Assembly: GCA_963971535.1 (NCBI GenBank)
Contig: OZ020585.1
Location: forward strand, 27,016,836 to 27,080,835
DNA: 64,000 bases
Direction of reading: 5' to 3'
DNA from: Notolepis coatsorum
Lineage: Eukaryota > Chordata > Actinopteri > Aulopiformes > Paralepididae
Below are positions 1 to 10,901 of this stretch, one piece after another; the first letter of the stretch is position 1; each line of letters opens with the position of its first letter. Position numbers and translations under genes: made by a program. The notes under the pieces are model-generated. The model made no database searches. It was not told where the DNA came from and saw nothing but the letters and a program-made list of their open reading frames with translations.

Positions 1-179
1 GAATAAAAGATTTATGCGGGTAAAAAATGACAGGGGATGATGATGATGCATGGTAACATTAGCTATGTTAGCTAGCTAGCATGTTTATTTTTATCACTGA
101 CTAACCTGGTGGTCCCGTGGTGCAAGAAAACATTTGGTCAATGTTGCCACATTTAGCGGCAACATTTAGGGCGTCCTGT

Positions 180-440
180 CTCTGCTCCATGCTTCCTCTT
201 TTTTTCACTGTTGAAGTGTTGAAACATTTCATTTCCAGTAATTCCCATCTGACTGTTCTGTGAAATACAAGCAGTCAGCAGTATGTATTTTTCTCTCCCT
301 CCCTCTCTGCTCCACCCTTCCTCTTTTTTCCACTGTTGAAACATTTCATTTCCAGTCATTTCCATCTGACTGTTCTGTGAAATACAAGCAGTAAGCAGTA
401 TGTATTTTTCTCTCTGCTCGACCCTTCCTCTTTTTCCACT
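180..440. repeat. Imperfect tandem duplication, 2-3 copies of a 107-125 bp unit
   Basis: A unit starting CTCTGCTCC and containing CACTGTTGAA, ACATTTCATTTCCAGT and GAAATACAAGCAGT recurs at about 180, 305 and 412, the last copy being partial. The 125- and 107-bp spacings differ because the CT-rich joint has changed length. The minus-strand open frame across it simply repeats the same peptide and has no recognisable domain, so I do not call it a gene. Confidence 0.7.
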
Positions 441-534
441 GTCCATCTTCAAGCGCAGGTTATGCTTGAAATTTTTTGTCTTTCGCTGTCTCTCCCTGTC
501 ATTTTGCAGAAGTGCCATCTGCCATTCCATTCGC

Positions 535-838
535 CATCTGAAGACATGGCTCAAAAGGGACTATACCTAGACACTTAGCTTAAGGCACCCTTGCATGTTG
601 TATGAGTCTGTATGTATATAAATGTTAAATGGTATATGTGATGTGTTGTGATGTCACGTTTTGTATGATGCATGTTTTAAGCATCACATTCCCCCACCCC
701 CCTACAAGGACCACAATGGAAATAAGCTCTGAGCTTTTTTGTGTTTCATCCTTGGCAGTATATCCCGACTGTGCTCTTCTGTCACATGTTTATTTTTTAT
801 ATTGTCAAATAAAGTCATTCATTCATTCATTCATCTCA
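535..838 (+). mobile_element. LINE 3' end: last ORF codons, 3' UTR and (ATTC)n tail
   Basis: The plus strand reads HLKTWLKRDYT and then a stop at 568-570, resembling the C-terminal tail (L-K-T-x-L) of many non-LTR retrotransposon ORF2 proteins. A 250-bp non-coding stretch follows with AATAAAG close to the end, finishing in ATTC repeats at about 820-837. This is the usual architecture of a strongly 5'-truncated LINE copy. The clade cannot be fixed from so little protein. Confidence 0.55.
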
Positions 839-947
839 ACTGTCAATCAGTTGTATGGCCTGGTACCGCCTCCACCAATCACATGCGGCTCCCTTTGTGT
901 GTGTGTGACAGACAGACAGAGCTCCCGATGGCCAGTCCGGGCCTTCG

Positions 948-1142
948 CCATACATGGATGCCAACATGAATCTGAAGGAAATCCTAACATGCAAGGTGTC
1001 TAAATGATGCATTTCTTAATGGGGAATTTAAATATGAGTACATTTTTGGGATAGGATAACTCTAACCTACATAATTTTGTATTGCAAAATTTCGAAGATT
1101 TTAAAAGATATGGGAAATAATTTATAATGACAAAGCCATCAT
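948..1142 (+). mobile_element. Fragment related to the terminal repeat of the 34-kb transposon
   Basis: CATACATGGATGCCAACATG, GAAATCCTAACATGCAAGG, GTGTCTAAATGATG, TTGGGATAGGATAACTC and ATAATGACAAAGCCATCA occur here in the same order as in the left terminal inverted repeat of the element at 34159-37604. It is an internal piece of that repeat, with no element end and no second arm nearby, so it is either a deletion derivative or a relic. Neighbouring DNA contains another transposon-type protein remnant. Confidence 0.75.
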
Positions 1143-1181
1143 TAGCACTATCCATCATCACACATCGTCACACGTGCAGAG

Positions 1182-1978
1182 TTCAGGAAGAAATCCTGGA
1201 CATTCTGTGTTACACCCTGTATGAATGTTGGCTTTTTCTGAGGATGCTCCCTTTCTCTCATTAACTTATAGGTTAACCCAAAGTCTTTCATTTGTTGAAG
1301 AAGACGATACTTTTTAAGAATCGTGCCTGATGAACTCAGTGCTGGTTTTTGGCGCCGTGGGCCAGGAGTTTGTTTGTTTGTCTTCAGCTCTCTTCTGAGG
1401 ATGTGGTGGAATAGCAGGGCCTTTTTGGATTTTCTGATTCCTTACTTTGCTTCCTGATAGCATATTCTTTGTTTCCGTGCCTGGAGAGTCCAGTGGTGAT
1501 GTACAGTATTTGTAGCCTTTTTTCAGCACATTATTGTTTTTCTCAGGTTGTTTTGTTGCTTTGTTACATTTGTAATCTTCTCTTTTAAAGTTTGTATTTA
1601 TCTTGAATGCCTTTTTCGTGTTTTACTTTGTTTCTGTTCCTGTCTGAGAGACTCTCTGCGCTGTCTGGCATTGTTATCTAGAATATCCTGATCTGGGGGG
1701 GTGTCTGCCTCCAGCACCGCACCTTCACAGGACCTTTTCTATCTGCACCTTTTCTGGACCTCTCTCCAATATTTTCTCCGATACCTCTGTGCCCTGTCTC
1801 CCATCTTGTCTATTTCTATTACTTTTTTGTCTTGAACCCTCTTTTTCCACCTTTGTCTTTCCTGCTCTTGCATGACATGTTTGCTCTCTTCGTCACTGTG
1901 TAATTCTTCTCTTCTCTTTCATTGGTACTCTCTATTTCTTCTCCTTCGCTCCTCAACTGACAATTTCTGTCTAGCCAT
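1182..1978 (-). pseudogene. Degenerate basic, coiled-coil transposon-type protein gene (N-terminal half)
   Basis: The minus strand from an ATG at 1978 encodes MARQKLSVEERRRR, then a Lys/Arg/Glu-rich stretch likely to be coiled coil, then a TPPDQD segment, GTETKNMLSGSKV, and KKYRLLQQM near the low-coordinate end. At least three stops or frame changes break it; the longest uninterrupted piece is 1314-1529. From memory, fish genomes carry multicopy uncharacterised transposon-associated proteins with the same order (basic helix, TPP linker, SxxKTxxxLSGxKV, KKYRLL). I infer that this is a decayed copy truncated before the expected C-terminal half. No function is assigned. Confidence 0.45.
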
Positions 1979-2225
1979 GCTTTCCTATAATACAAAAGTC
2001 ATGAAAATGTATTAGAATAAGACTATAAAATCAGGTGTCTATTTACTAAACATGATTGATTGATTGATTGATTGATTGACGTTAAAGCTGCAGTGCGTAG
2101 TTTCTACAACTAGATGTTGCAAACATCTTCACACTGGCTTGTGCAGACAAAATCCATGTTCAGTGGAAGCAGTGGGAGAAAATTCAAAGACATTCATTCC
2201 AATAATCCTAGGGTATATTACAACT

Positions 2226-2873
2226 AGTGCTGTCAATGGATTAAAATATATAATCGTGATTAATCGCATGATTGTCCATAGTTAACTCGTGATTAATCAT
2301 GAATTAATCGCATTCTTTTTAACATATCTTTTTTTATCTACCTTAAACAGATATTTTTCAAGTTCCAAGTTTTAATAATCTTATCAACATGAGTCAACAA
2401 ATGCTTGCTTTATGCAGCCATTTAACACAAAAGGATGACCCTCATGCATTGCAAATTTGCATCAAATTCAAAACAGAGTGATGCACAAAATAACTTAAAA
2501 GAAAATAATAATTTAAAACAATGAATAAAGTGTGCATGAAATAATAGGGGAAAGAAAACGTTAGGAACTTGTTACATTCACCCACACAAGGGCTGAGTAA
2601 TCACACACCCCCCCTCTCTCTCTCTCACACTCACACTCTCCCGGCTCTCTTTCTCTCTTGCCCCTTCCTCATCTCTCTCACCCCCCTCTCTCTCTATATA
2701 TATCTCACACACACACACTTCAGAAACAAACATAGTATCAATGAGAGCATCAATAATACACCTGAGTGAAGTCTAGTAATACAAAAATAATAATAATCTT
2801 AAAAGTTAATCGTGAGTTAAAAAAAATAGTGGCGTTAATAGAATCGGGCGATAATTAACTTTGACAGCCTTAA
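2226..2873. mobile_element. hAT-type MITE, 648 bp, with 8-bp target duplication
   Basis: TTACAACT stands immediately outside both ends (2218-2225 and 2874-2881). The ends are inverted repeats built on GCTGTCAA and followed by TAATCG/CGATTA-rich subterminal sequence. An 8-bp duplication and short TIRs are typical of hAT elements. The interior is non-coding, with CT- and CA-rich low complexity at about 2610-2720. Mobilisation would have needed a transposase from elsewhere. Confidence 0.85.
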
Positions 2874-3039
2874 TTACAACTGATAAGATTGTGACAACTG
2901 ACTAGCAAAGAATTATCCTGTTGATCACTCCATACCATAATGTATTACACTATGGATGGAAAGTCAGAGAAAGGATGATGCAGCAATCTAGACACGCATG
3001 GACCAGTCCTATATTAAGAATTATTATAAAGATATTAAG

Positions 3040-3492
3040 ATGAAATCAAATCAAATCAAATTTATTTGTAAGGCCCGACAACACACGTTAATGTCCCCAT
3101 GGGCCGTACACGTCTTCTTTAAACAAGTCAAGAATAAACATAACAATAAGTCAAGAACAGAACAAGAACACCATAAGGTCCAACAAATTTAAAAGAAATG
3201 CAAATAAATGAAAGAATGCAAGCACTCCCAGACATACCCCACGCGAAGGTAAGGAACAACTCACTAAAACCTAACAAATATCCACAGTTTACCACCGTGC
3301 CCCTCTGCTTTGATGATCTAAGTAAACAGTATAATAACAAGAATAACTGTTTTCTTCTGTCTTGTATCTCTTCTGGGATATGAAAGGGCAACATGGAACT
3401 CCTTCCCCGCTCTATAAGAGGCAAGAGTGTAGATGTTTGGTAGTGAAAACTACACACTGCACCATATTTTACATCAATCAATCAATCAACGT
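3040..3492. repeat. Interspersed repeat bounded by (AAATC)n and (ATCA)n
   Basis: The segment opens with AAATCAAATCAAATCAAATT followed by TATTTGTA and closes with ATCA repeats at 3474-3489. Such short-tandem tails are usual at LINE/SINE 3' ends in fish. The sequence between has no supportable reading frame. Family and orientation are not established. Confidence 0.4.
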
Positions 3493-3703
3493 AGACAAGT
3501 GATATATTTATATTTATTTATTAACACATGTGCTGGGAAAGTAAGACAATTATTCAATAAGCAGACCACAGCCTGCCCATGCTCTGATGCATGCTATTAT
3601 ATGCACACTTCTGTGCAGATAAAACTCTGAAATAACATTTAAATCCTTTACCATGTTCAAAAATAGTATAACAATAGCATATTATGAGGTTATTGATGGA
3701 TTT

Positions 3704-3777
3704 GTCAACTCCATCAGTTTACACGTCAACTCCGTCAGACACACAATCTGATGGAGTTGACGTCTGACGGAGTTGAC
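3704..3777. repeat. Hairpin built from four copies of a GTCAACTCCGTCAG motif
   Basis: GTCAACTCCATCAG (3704) and GTCAACTCCGTCAGA (3725) are followed by their reverse complements at 3747 and 3762, giving two nested arms of about 14-16 bp around a short loop. A further reverse-complement copy (TCTGACAGAGTTGAC) lies at 4113. The arrangement could form a stem-loop; no gene is adjacent to suggest a terminator or processing role. Confidence 0.8.
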
Positions 3778-5630
3778 AAAAGGGCACACATTTTCCCTCC
3801 AAGCCTGTATTGTGCACTGCAGCTAGCTAGTTTTTTTGGCAGTTGCATAGCTGTCTTAATAATCTCAATGAAACACTTGAATTCAATCCACTATTGTTTT
3901 TTTAAAAGTATAATAACGGAGAGACGGTGTTGACATGTTCCAGCTGTGACCATCGGAATATTGACATTGTTTGTCTAAAATATCAAAAAGTGTAAAACTT
4001 ACCAGACCATGTGTGGTAGTGTTGCATTCACCACATTCAGGGGAAGGAAAAGGGGTCCTCAGGGATAGAGCTAGCCATGCTATTGCCTGATTTAATTAGG
4101 TTTATGAAAAGGTCTGACAGAGTTGACATAAACTGAGGACACAACTTTGATAGGTAGATTTCTATGGGCAATATTATTTGAGTTTCATGGCATGCATTGT
4201 TTTATACATGTATAACCCTTATCTTTGATTTGATATGTATGTTTTCACAAGTGGAGAGGTCTTTCAAGCTTTTTTGGGCTGGTCAATAATGTAACCCCTT
4301 GCTGAGGACAAGATAATTAACATGGGAGCTTCTAACCACAGATTATACATTTAAACAAATATCCCCCAAAAAACAAATATATGTGCTAAAACATAACATC
4401 AGTATACACAATACCTTTAGATGTAACTTTGTGAGTATATCACTCATTATGAATTTCTTTATTTTTTATATAAATTAGACTTTTCTATGTAGGACATGTT
4501 TTGTCCCAACTCTCAAGAATCAGTGATATGATTCTGGATTAAATCACATTAAACAACTAAACTATCGGGTGTGGGTGGTTTTGATAAATAAGCCAGCTCT
4601 ACCTAGCATTATCCTCAAGGGTGTCTGGGGGTCCTTAACTTGAAACTGATGTTTGGGAACGATTGGGGTAGAAGTTTGCTGTACACGTCACCCAAATGAG
4701 TATGCAACACAAGTGTCTCTGCGGTTGAAGTATTAACGGCTGTCTGCTGGTCTCTGTACAGGTTCGTCTGGCCTTGTTCTAGTGAAGGACAACCTGTCAT
4801 CATCACTGCCCTGAGGCCCATGACTGGAAAGCTCCTATTCTGATAACCAGAACCCACCGGTCTGCCCATGTCTGCCCTGCCGTCATGGTGAACGACCCTG
4901 GGTGAGCTGGTCACGTTGTATAGAATATGTCATATCTTAGTATCTTAGAGCGGAGATGAAAGGGTTCCCAAATATAAGAAACCGGTTACTACGTTGTCAC
5001 TTACTACATATTGACATTCTTCCATATGACATTTTTTGTATACTGTAGTGTGTAGGTGACGAAGTCTCTATTGTATTCTTTTAGGGATAGTATGATGATT
5101 GGAAGAGTCATGTACGCAATGACCCTAGCCAGAGAAAAATCTATTTTGTGTCAATCTCCATGGCCAAAAAAACAACAAAACAATGTGTACAACAGGTGTA
5201 ACATGTTAGAGTGTCATGTGCACCTGCTTCTGAATCAACACACATATTAGTTTCATTCACAGCCTCTTTCACATACGGCAATATCAACTGCTCATCACTA
5301 CACCCTTCAACCACTGGAGGGCAGTATGAGCGTGATGTAGAGAATGAACGTTTCAATGTTGCACCCTCTGTCTCCATCCATGCAGTGGCCCAAGAATAAA
5401 AAGTGTTTCTAACAAAAAATGAATACTGCTATAACCCAAATACCCAAGACCATTATATGTAAAAACACACTTCTATGTTATTGCATATGGAATTTTGTCT
5501 TGTGTTGTATGGTCGCTTCTAAATATATTCTCCATATTCAATGGCATATTCATATTGCATCCATATATGATTCGGTCAACATTTCCCTCTGTAGTATAAT
5601 GTTGTAACAGAGTACATGAAGAAGTGTGTT
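3778..5630. other. No supportable gene or mobile-element boundary
   Basis: AT-rich sequence with short frames only, none showing a recognisable domain or codon pattern. I see no terminal repeats or target duplications. It may include old, unrecognised repeat DNA. Confidence 0.5.
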
Positions 5631-5632
5631 TT

Positions 5633-5890
5633 TAGGGGCTCGGGAGGTAGAGCAGTCGTCTGGCAATCCGGAGGTTCCCGGTTCGATTCCCGCTCCTCCC
5701 GGGCAGCGTGTCGATGTGTCCTTGAGGCACTTAACCCCTAATTGCTCCCGATGAGCAGGTCGGCACCTTGCATGGTTGCCTCCACCGTCGGTGTGTGAAT
5801 GTGTGAGTGAATGGGTAAAATGTGAGTAACAAATTGTAAAGCGCTTTGGATAAAAGTGCTATATAAAAAAAGCAGCCATTTGCCATTTAC
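5633..5890 (+). mobile_element. tRNA-headed SINE with LINE-like tail
   Basis: The head GGGCTCGGGAGGTAGAGCAG resembles a tRNA A box and GGTTCGATTCC is a B box, spaced as in an RNA polymerase III promoter. A body follows with CCGTCGGTGTGTGAATGTG and a tail ending GCGCTTTGGATAAAAGTGC and TATATAAA. The same family occurs at 29950, 32306 and 57789. The hallmarks fit a V-SINE-like family; the exact name is not certain. Confidence 0.8.
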
Positions 5891-5964
5891 ATGAGACACC
5901 ACTGTTGGAATGCATCACAAGATCGTCGGGAGCCGGCCTCAGCGAGCTCTCTAAAAGTTCTGCA

Positions 5965-7795
5965 ACACATTTACATTTAGTCATTTAGCTCACGCTTTTA
6001 TCCAAAGCGACTTACAAATTGTGAACAAGTCAGCAAGAGAGGTACCTCAGTGGTATTGTACGTCAAATAGTAATGAGCTTTGAGTGTTAGTAGTATAGAC
6101 ATAATTAGCATGATAAGTAATAGTATAAACTATAGTAGCATAGTAGTAGGGTACATAATAGTACAAAGACAGTAAGAAGGTTAGTGTAACTGAGGGGTAC
6201 AATTCCCTGACTGTATTAATCAAGTATGGTATCATTAAACCACTACCGTCTTATGTACATTACTGGCCATACCGTACACAAGTATATCAGATGAGAACTC
6301 CTCCACAATGATACGGTTTCCACACAAATACTCGTTTAGAATATTTATTACATCAAAGGATATTATATTACATTACTTTGGTCACTTTGGATGCGCTTAT
6401 AAGGCAAAGAATGTGCAGGCAAATCAATAATGAATATTAGGAATTATATCTCTGGTACTCTGGGGAGATAGCTGGAGATACTGGAAGGGGGGTACTACCG
6501 GTTGTAAGCCAGCAGGGGGAGGCAATGCTCTATGCAAAGTCAATGGTTCCACAGGGACTTCAACAAGCCCTGCTCGGGGGCGATCTTACTCCCTGGAGCA
6601 GCGGATGAAAACGCAGCTGTAATCCCAGGGTGCGCGCCGCACAGGTGAAGCCGTGGAGTCTCTCCTTGAGACGGGCTCGAATGATGTCCTCACGGTAGAT
6701 CCCACACAGCAGCGGGGTAGACGGTTCTCTGCTCCAGCAGCCACAGTCAAAGCAATGAAGAATAATAATAATAATCCTGCCGGAAAGTGGCTCTGCTGGC
6801 GCCGGGGAGATCCTCCGGTGCGCGGTGGTTCCCAGTTGAACTTGACGTTACTATCCTTATTCGCACGCGGCTATAAGTGCTCTATTTAGACGCACAATTA
6901 CTCCCTCCACATGGTCTTTGACTCGTAATGAAGGCTTTTACTAGCAAGGAGCGAACGATACGTTGAACAAACGTATTTGGATAAACGCGACTCTATTTGG
7001 GGCAATACGAGCCCTACTCTGCCGCACGTTGCATAGTGGGTGAGACGTCACTTGGGTAACTGAACAAGACTGAACTCCAACTCGAACTGAAAGGCGAACT
7101 AACTCAGTATTCACCTACGCCATATTTATATGTACGGGGAATAATCAAGTGCCAGCCTGCTCACTGTCTCGTAGCCCTGGGCAGAAGCGGGCATGTTGAG
7201 ACAAGTCCTGACGGTAGCTTTTAAGTCGGCTCTAGGGGCACGGCACTGGCGCTGGTGGCACGCCATCCAATAGGAGAATGAAATATTATGGGCTATAGTA
7301 GGCTAAAGGGATATTCCGTGTATATGTACAAGGAATATACAAGGGATATCAAACGATATACAAATACTATTCAATATATATCCATAAATAAATATATATA
7401 TTCGGTTTAATCTGATCCTTTGTAACAGTTAGGTTTTTATTTATTTTATTTTAGCTATTTATTTATCTATCTATATTTCAGATATTGTTTGAAGAGGTGT
7501 GTTTTTAGTCGACAGCGGAAAATTGGCAGGGTTTCAGCTGTCCTGACTGGTAGGGAGTTTGTTCCACCGTTGTGGAGCGAGGACTGAGAATAGCCTGCTT
7601 CGCTTTGATGACCCCCAGGAGTGCAGAGCGGAGTGGGTCTGAGGCGGCCAGAAGATGCCGAGTGGAGGGGTCTTGAGGGTATGTAGTTAGAGACCATTGA
7701 CCGGAGGTAGGACGTAGGAGGGAGCCACATTTGTGGCTGTAGAGTGAAGTTAAGATTCATACAGTAGTTACCCACGTTGCTGTATCAGTCAGGTT
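5965..7795 (-). mobile_element. LINE 3' fragment, split by a solo LTR
   Basis: Read on the minus strand, a coding tail (7775 down to the stop at 7467) contains LHNGGTNSLPVRTAETLP and FRCRLKTHLFKQYL, the R-L-K-T-x-L-F ending common in LINE ORF2. After the LTR insertion comes a 3' UTR with a short TAGTATAGACATAG-type tandem segment (6080-6170), and then the 3' terminus with GTCGCTTTGGATAAAAGCG and AAATGTAAATG at 5965-6020. Other copies of this family are at 20575, 30738, 55384 and 62225. Everything upstream of the last 100 codons is missing. Confidence 0.7.
6185..7427. mobile_element. Solo LTR, 1243 bp, TSD GTTAG
   Basis: The element starts TGTAACTGAGGGG and ends GATCCTTTGTAACA, the TG...CA termini of an LTR. 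It is flanked on both sides by GTTAG (6180-6184 and 7428-7432), a 5-bp target duplication. A CATATTTATATG stretch near 7120 may be the core promoter. There is no internal coding region, so the provirus-like form has been lost by LTR-LTR recombination. A second copy with its own duplication lies at 22231-29914. The superfamily is undetermined, since gypsy, BEL and retrovirus-type elements all fit a 5-bp or similar duplication. Confidence 0.9.
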
Positions 7796-7964
7796 TTCAA
7801 GTTCCCTAATACTATTTGGGGCAGAGAAGCTGTAAGCCTGTTCCTGGCCATGGTAAGGGACAGTAACTATCATATGGCATAAAATAGTTTTGCCCCAAAA
7901 TGATCAATATCAGCCTCTGTGTCTTTGGTTATCCTCTATCCTATCCTCTCCCCGAGGAACACAA

Positions 7965-8226
7965 CCCCCGCCAATGTACAGTAAATTACCAAGTATGGTC
8001 TTGTCAATAATCCAATGTACAGTGTTGTTTGTACAGTTGTACAGTGTCCCCCACCCACCCCTCCTACCCACCCCCCCCCCCACCCACCCAACCACCTCCA
8101 ATGTACAGTCCCCACCCACCCCTCCTACCCAACCCCCCCCCCCCCCCACTCCTACCCACCCCCCCCCCCCCCCAACCACCTCCAATGTACAGTCCCACCC
8201 CCACCTACCCAATCCAATGTACAGTT
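7965..8226. repeat. C-rich minisatellite with recurring CCAATGTACAGT
   Basis: CCAATGTACAGT recurs at least five times between poly-C and CCCACCCACC-type stretches. The long open frames here, proline-rich on one strand and glycine-rich on the other, are by-products of the C-rich repeat. Confidence 0.8.
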
Positions 8227-8374
8227 TCTACGCCTAATGTATATACTCTTTTCTTTCTGGACTCTTTTTGTATCACAAATACAGTACTGTAATTGCAAAT
8301 CTGGTATGTCATAAATGTATAGATGTAGCAGTACTGTCTATCTGTATGTCATGTATGTCATATATGTTACGATG

Positions 8375-8526
8375 AATTGGAAATGGGGGACCCTGGTGTA
8401 AACAAGACGAAAGTCTTTCTCTGGTCTGCATCCCCTTAACAATTGTATGTATTGAGCTGTACTGCACTGTACCCATTCTGCAATCTGTTAATAAAGTTTT
8501 CATTCATTCATTCATTCATTCATTCA
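8375..8526 (+). mobile_element. LINE 3' tail with (ATTC)n, copy 1 of 3
   Basis: The block GGGGGACCCTGGTGTAAACA, GACGAAAGTCTTTCTCTGG, CCCCTTAACAATTGT and CATTCTGCAATCTGTTAATA ends in ATTC repeats. It is closely similar to blocks at 38618-38755 and 45412-45572, which end in different tetranucleotides. This is the conserved 3' UTR of a LINE family truncated at variable points. Confidence 0.7.
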
Positions 8527-8629
8527 TCCCATCATCACTGTCCTCTCCTCTGTGTTTATCTCAGATCTCAACAGAGGAGGTGCAGACAAGTTTCAACCTT
8601 TTTCACTGCTGTTGCCTGTTCAGTGTCCT

Positions 8630-8888
8630 AAAGTTTCAGTATCGGCCGATACCAAGTACTGATCTGATCCAACACTGAACAGTACTGACTTCAGATCAGT
8701 TTGGGGACATTAGACACAAAATGATTGAGATATGTATAGTAATACATTTCCATTAATCTCCATTAGAGCGATCTAATATGTTTTAAAAATGCCGAAAATT
8801 ACTTTGTTTTGATTTCTTGGTATCAGTATTTTAATATTGGGAAAATTCCCCATCTGGTAGTGATACCGCTGTCGGTGCATCCTTTTAA
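8630..8888. mobile_element. Degraded hAT-like MITE
   Basis: AGTATCGGCCGATACCAAGT near the left and GATACCGCTGTCGGTGCATC near the right form the inverted GTATCGG/CGGTGCATCC signature of old hAT-type repeats in vertebrates. No target duplication could be confirmed because the right side meets the poly-T start of the next element. Confidence 0.5.
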
Positions 8889-9299
8889 AAAAAATTTAAA
8901 CGTAATTTTTTTTTTTTTTTTTATTTACAAACATACAGGTACAAAATACAAAATACACAGCCAAAATTTACAATACTATTAAACAGACAGAAACAATAAA
9001 GAAAATAATTATAATATCAAAATGAAAACTGAAATAAAAGACAGGGTGTGACATGGGTTCATTGGTCATTTCTATCTTTACATTTTTTATTTACATTTCA
9101 ATTTATTTTCTTGTTTCCTTTTCATTCTTCTGTGATGTCATTCCTTTTCTTCCTATATTCCTCCCACTTTTCCCATTCTGACTCAAATTTCTCCTCTTGC
9201 AGCCTCAGCATATGCGTGATTCTCTCCATTTCCTGTATCCCCTCTATTATCTCTGTCATTGTTCCTTCGTCTGTGCTTCTACCCTGTACCACAGCTTAG

Positions 9300-10617
9300 T
9301 CAGTGCTTTCTTGGCTGCTACTAATAGTATCTTAATCAAATATTTGTCTTCTCCCTGAATGTCTTTCTGTGACAAGTTCCCAGTACTAGACCTGTCTGGG
9401 ATATTTCATATCCTACTATTTCATTTATTATCTCTCCTATCTCTTCCCAATCGTTTCTTATTTTCTGACATCCCCAGAATATGTGTGTGTGGTTCGCTAC
9501 TTCTTCTGGCGTTATAAAGAATCTAATTATGTTTTTCCACCCAAACTCCCTCCATATCCTTGATCCTGTGGTTGATTGTTGTATCTTACATGTGTTATAC
9601 CATTCCTCCTATGTTATCTCTATTTCTAACTCTTTCTCCCACTTTTCTTTTACATACAAGGTTGTAATTCCCTTACTGTCCATTATTGCCTGATATAGTG
9701 CTGATATAACCCTCCCCTTCCTTCCTTCATATGCTTTTACCATTATCTTAATTACCCCATTCTGTTCTTTGTCTCTGTCTTGTTTTATTTCTTTGTTATA
9801 GTAATCTCTAATCTGTAAATATCTAAAGTGGTCTCTCTATTCTCTAGTCCGTATCTTTGTTAACATTTTTGTAGAGTCTGCATCTCCCCTCCTTCTATCA
9901 TTGTACATATTGCTGTTACCCCCCCCCCCCCCCCCGTTCCCATCTTTTGAACCCATGGTCGTCTATCCCTGGTTTGAATTTGTTGTTGTGTGTTATCCAT
10001 CTCAGTATTTTGGATTCTTTTTCTAGCTTGTATTTCTTTACTATTGTGTTCCATATGTTTATAGTGAATTTGGTAATTGGGTCCAGTAGTTGTTCCTGTC
10101 TTCTGAACAGCTCCCTATCTCCTATTAGTGCCTGCACTTCAAATCCCTCTCTTTTGGTTTCTATATCTTTCCATTTGGCTTCATAATTCACATTGCACCA
10201 GCATGCTACTGTCCTAAGCTGTGTTGCATAGTAATAGCCTTCTAAACTGGGTACTGCCATTCCTCCTTTCTCCTTTGGTAGTTGTAGAGTCACATATCTG
10301 ATCCTTGGTCTTTTCCCCCCCCAAATGAATTGATATCTGTCTATCCCATTCCCTGAATTGTTTTTGTGGTATTAATATAGGTAAAGACTGAAATAGGTAT
10401 AATAACCTTGGTAATATGTTCATCTTAATGATTTCGATCCTTGAGCTGAAATCTAGGGGCATTACTGTCCATCTTTCTAGGTCTCTCTTGATTTTCTGAT
10501 TAATCTGTGTATAGTTTGCCTCGTATAGCCCCTCCACCCCTCTTGTAATGTTCACCCCTAAGTACTTGATCCTGTCCATGTCCCATTTAATTTTGTATTT
10601 TTCTTTGATCTCTATCG
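9300..10617 (-). pseudogene. L1-type ORF2 fragment downstream of the RT core
   Basis: This continues the same protein beyond the SINE: IKYLGVNI and LDFSSRIEIIKMNILPRLLY (10617-10214 frame) are the usual post-RT blocks, then KEKGGMAVPSLEGYYYATQL in an overlapping frame (10293-9916). Both segments end in frame breaks, and further decay extends to about 9300 before the 3' UTR. Confidence 0.8.
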
Positions 10618-10626
10618 TTGGCGTGT

Positions 10627-10892
10627 GAACCAACCAATGGTTCTCGAGCCGTAACGGCACATGGGGCAGGAGCCTATCTCCTGTTTCCGTAGCGTGAGGC
10701 AGCTTGGACATGACGCTAGTATGTCGCAAGGACTTCCCCCCAAACCAACCCTTGATGCTGAGTGTCAAGCAGGGAGGCTATGGGTACCATTTTAAATAGT
10801 CTTTGGTATGACTCGGCCGGGGCTTGAACTCCCAGCCTCCCGAACTCAGGGCGGACACTCTACCCACGAGGCCACTGAGCCGGTATCGTTTG
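10627..10892 (-). mobile_element. tRNA-derived SINE inserted in the L1 ORF2
   Basis: Read on the minus strand it begins GGCTCAGTGGCCTCGTGGG (A box) and continues TGGGAGTTCAAGCCCCGGCC (B box), followed by a body with CTGCTTGACACTCAGCATCA. TTGGCGTGT flanks it at 10618-10626 and 10893-10901, and the L1 protein frame resumes across the duplication, so this is a clean insertion. The upstream match may extend to TATCGTT with an indel. It is a different SINE family from the 5633 copy. Confidence 0.85.
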
Positions 10893-10901
10893 TTGGCGTG
10901 T

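Noticed and set aside
3704-3777. Transcription terminator
   Set aside because: A stem-loop exists but there is no T-run and no adjacent gene; eukaryotic context.
5640-5700. Possible functional tRNA gene (A and B boxes)
   Set aside because: The cloverleaf is not complete and the sequence continues as a SINE body with a LINE-like tail; the same applies at 30100, 32540, 40780, 52030, 53650 and 57790.
7890-8292. Proline-rich and glycine-rich frames
   Set aside because: By-products of poly-C/CCCACC low-complexity sequence.
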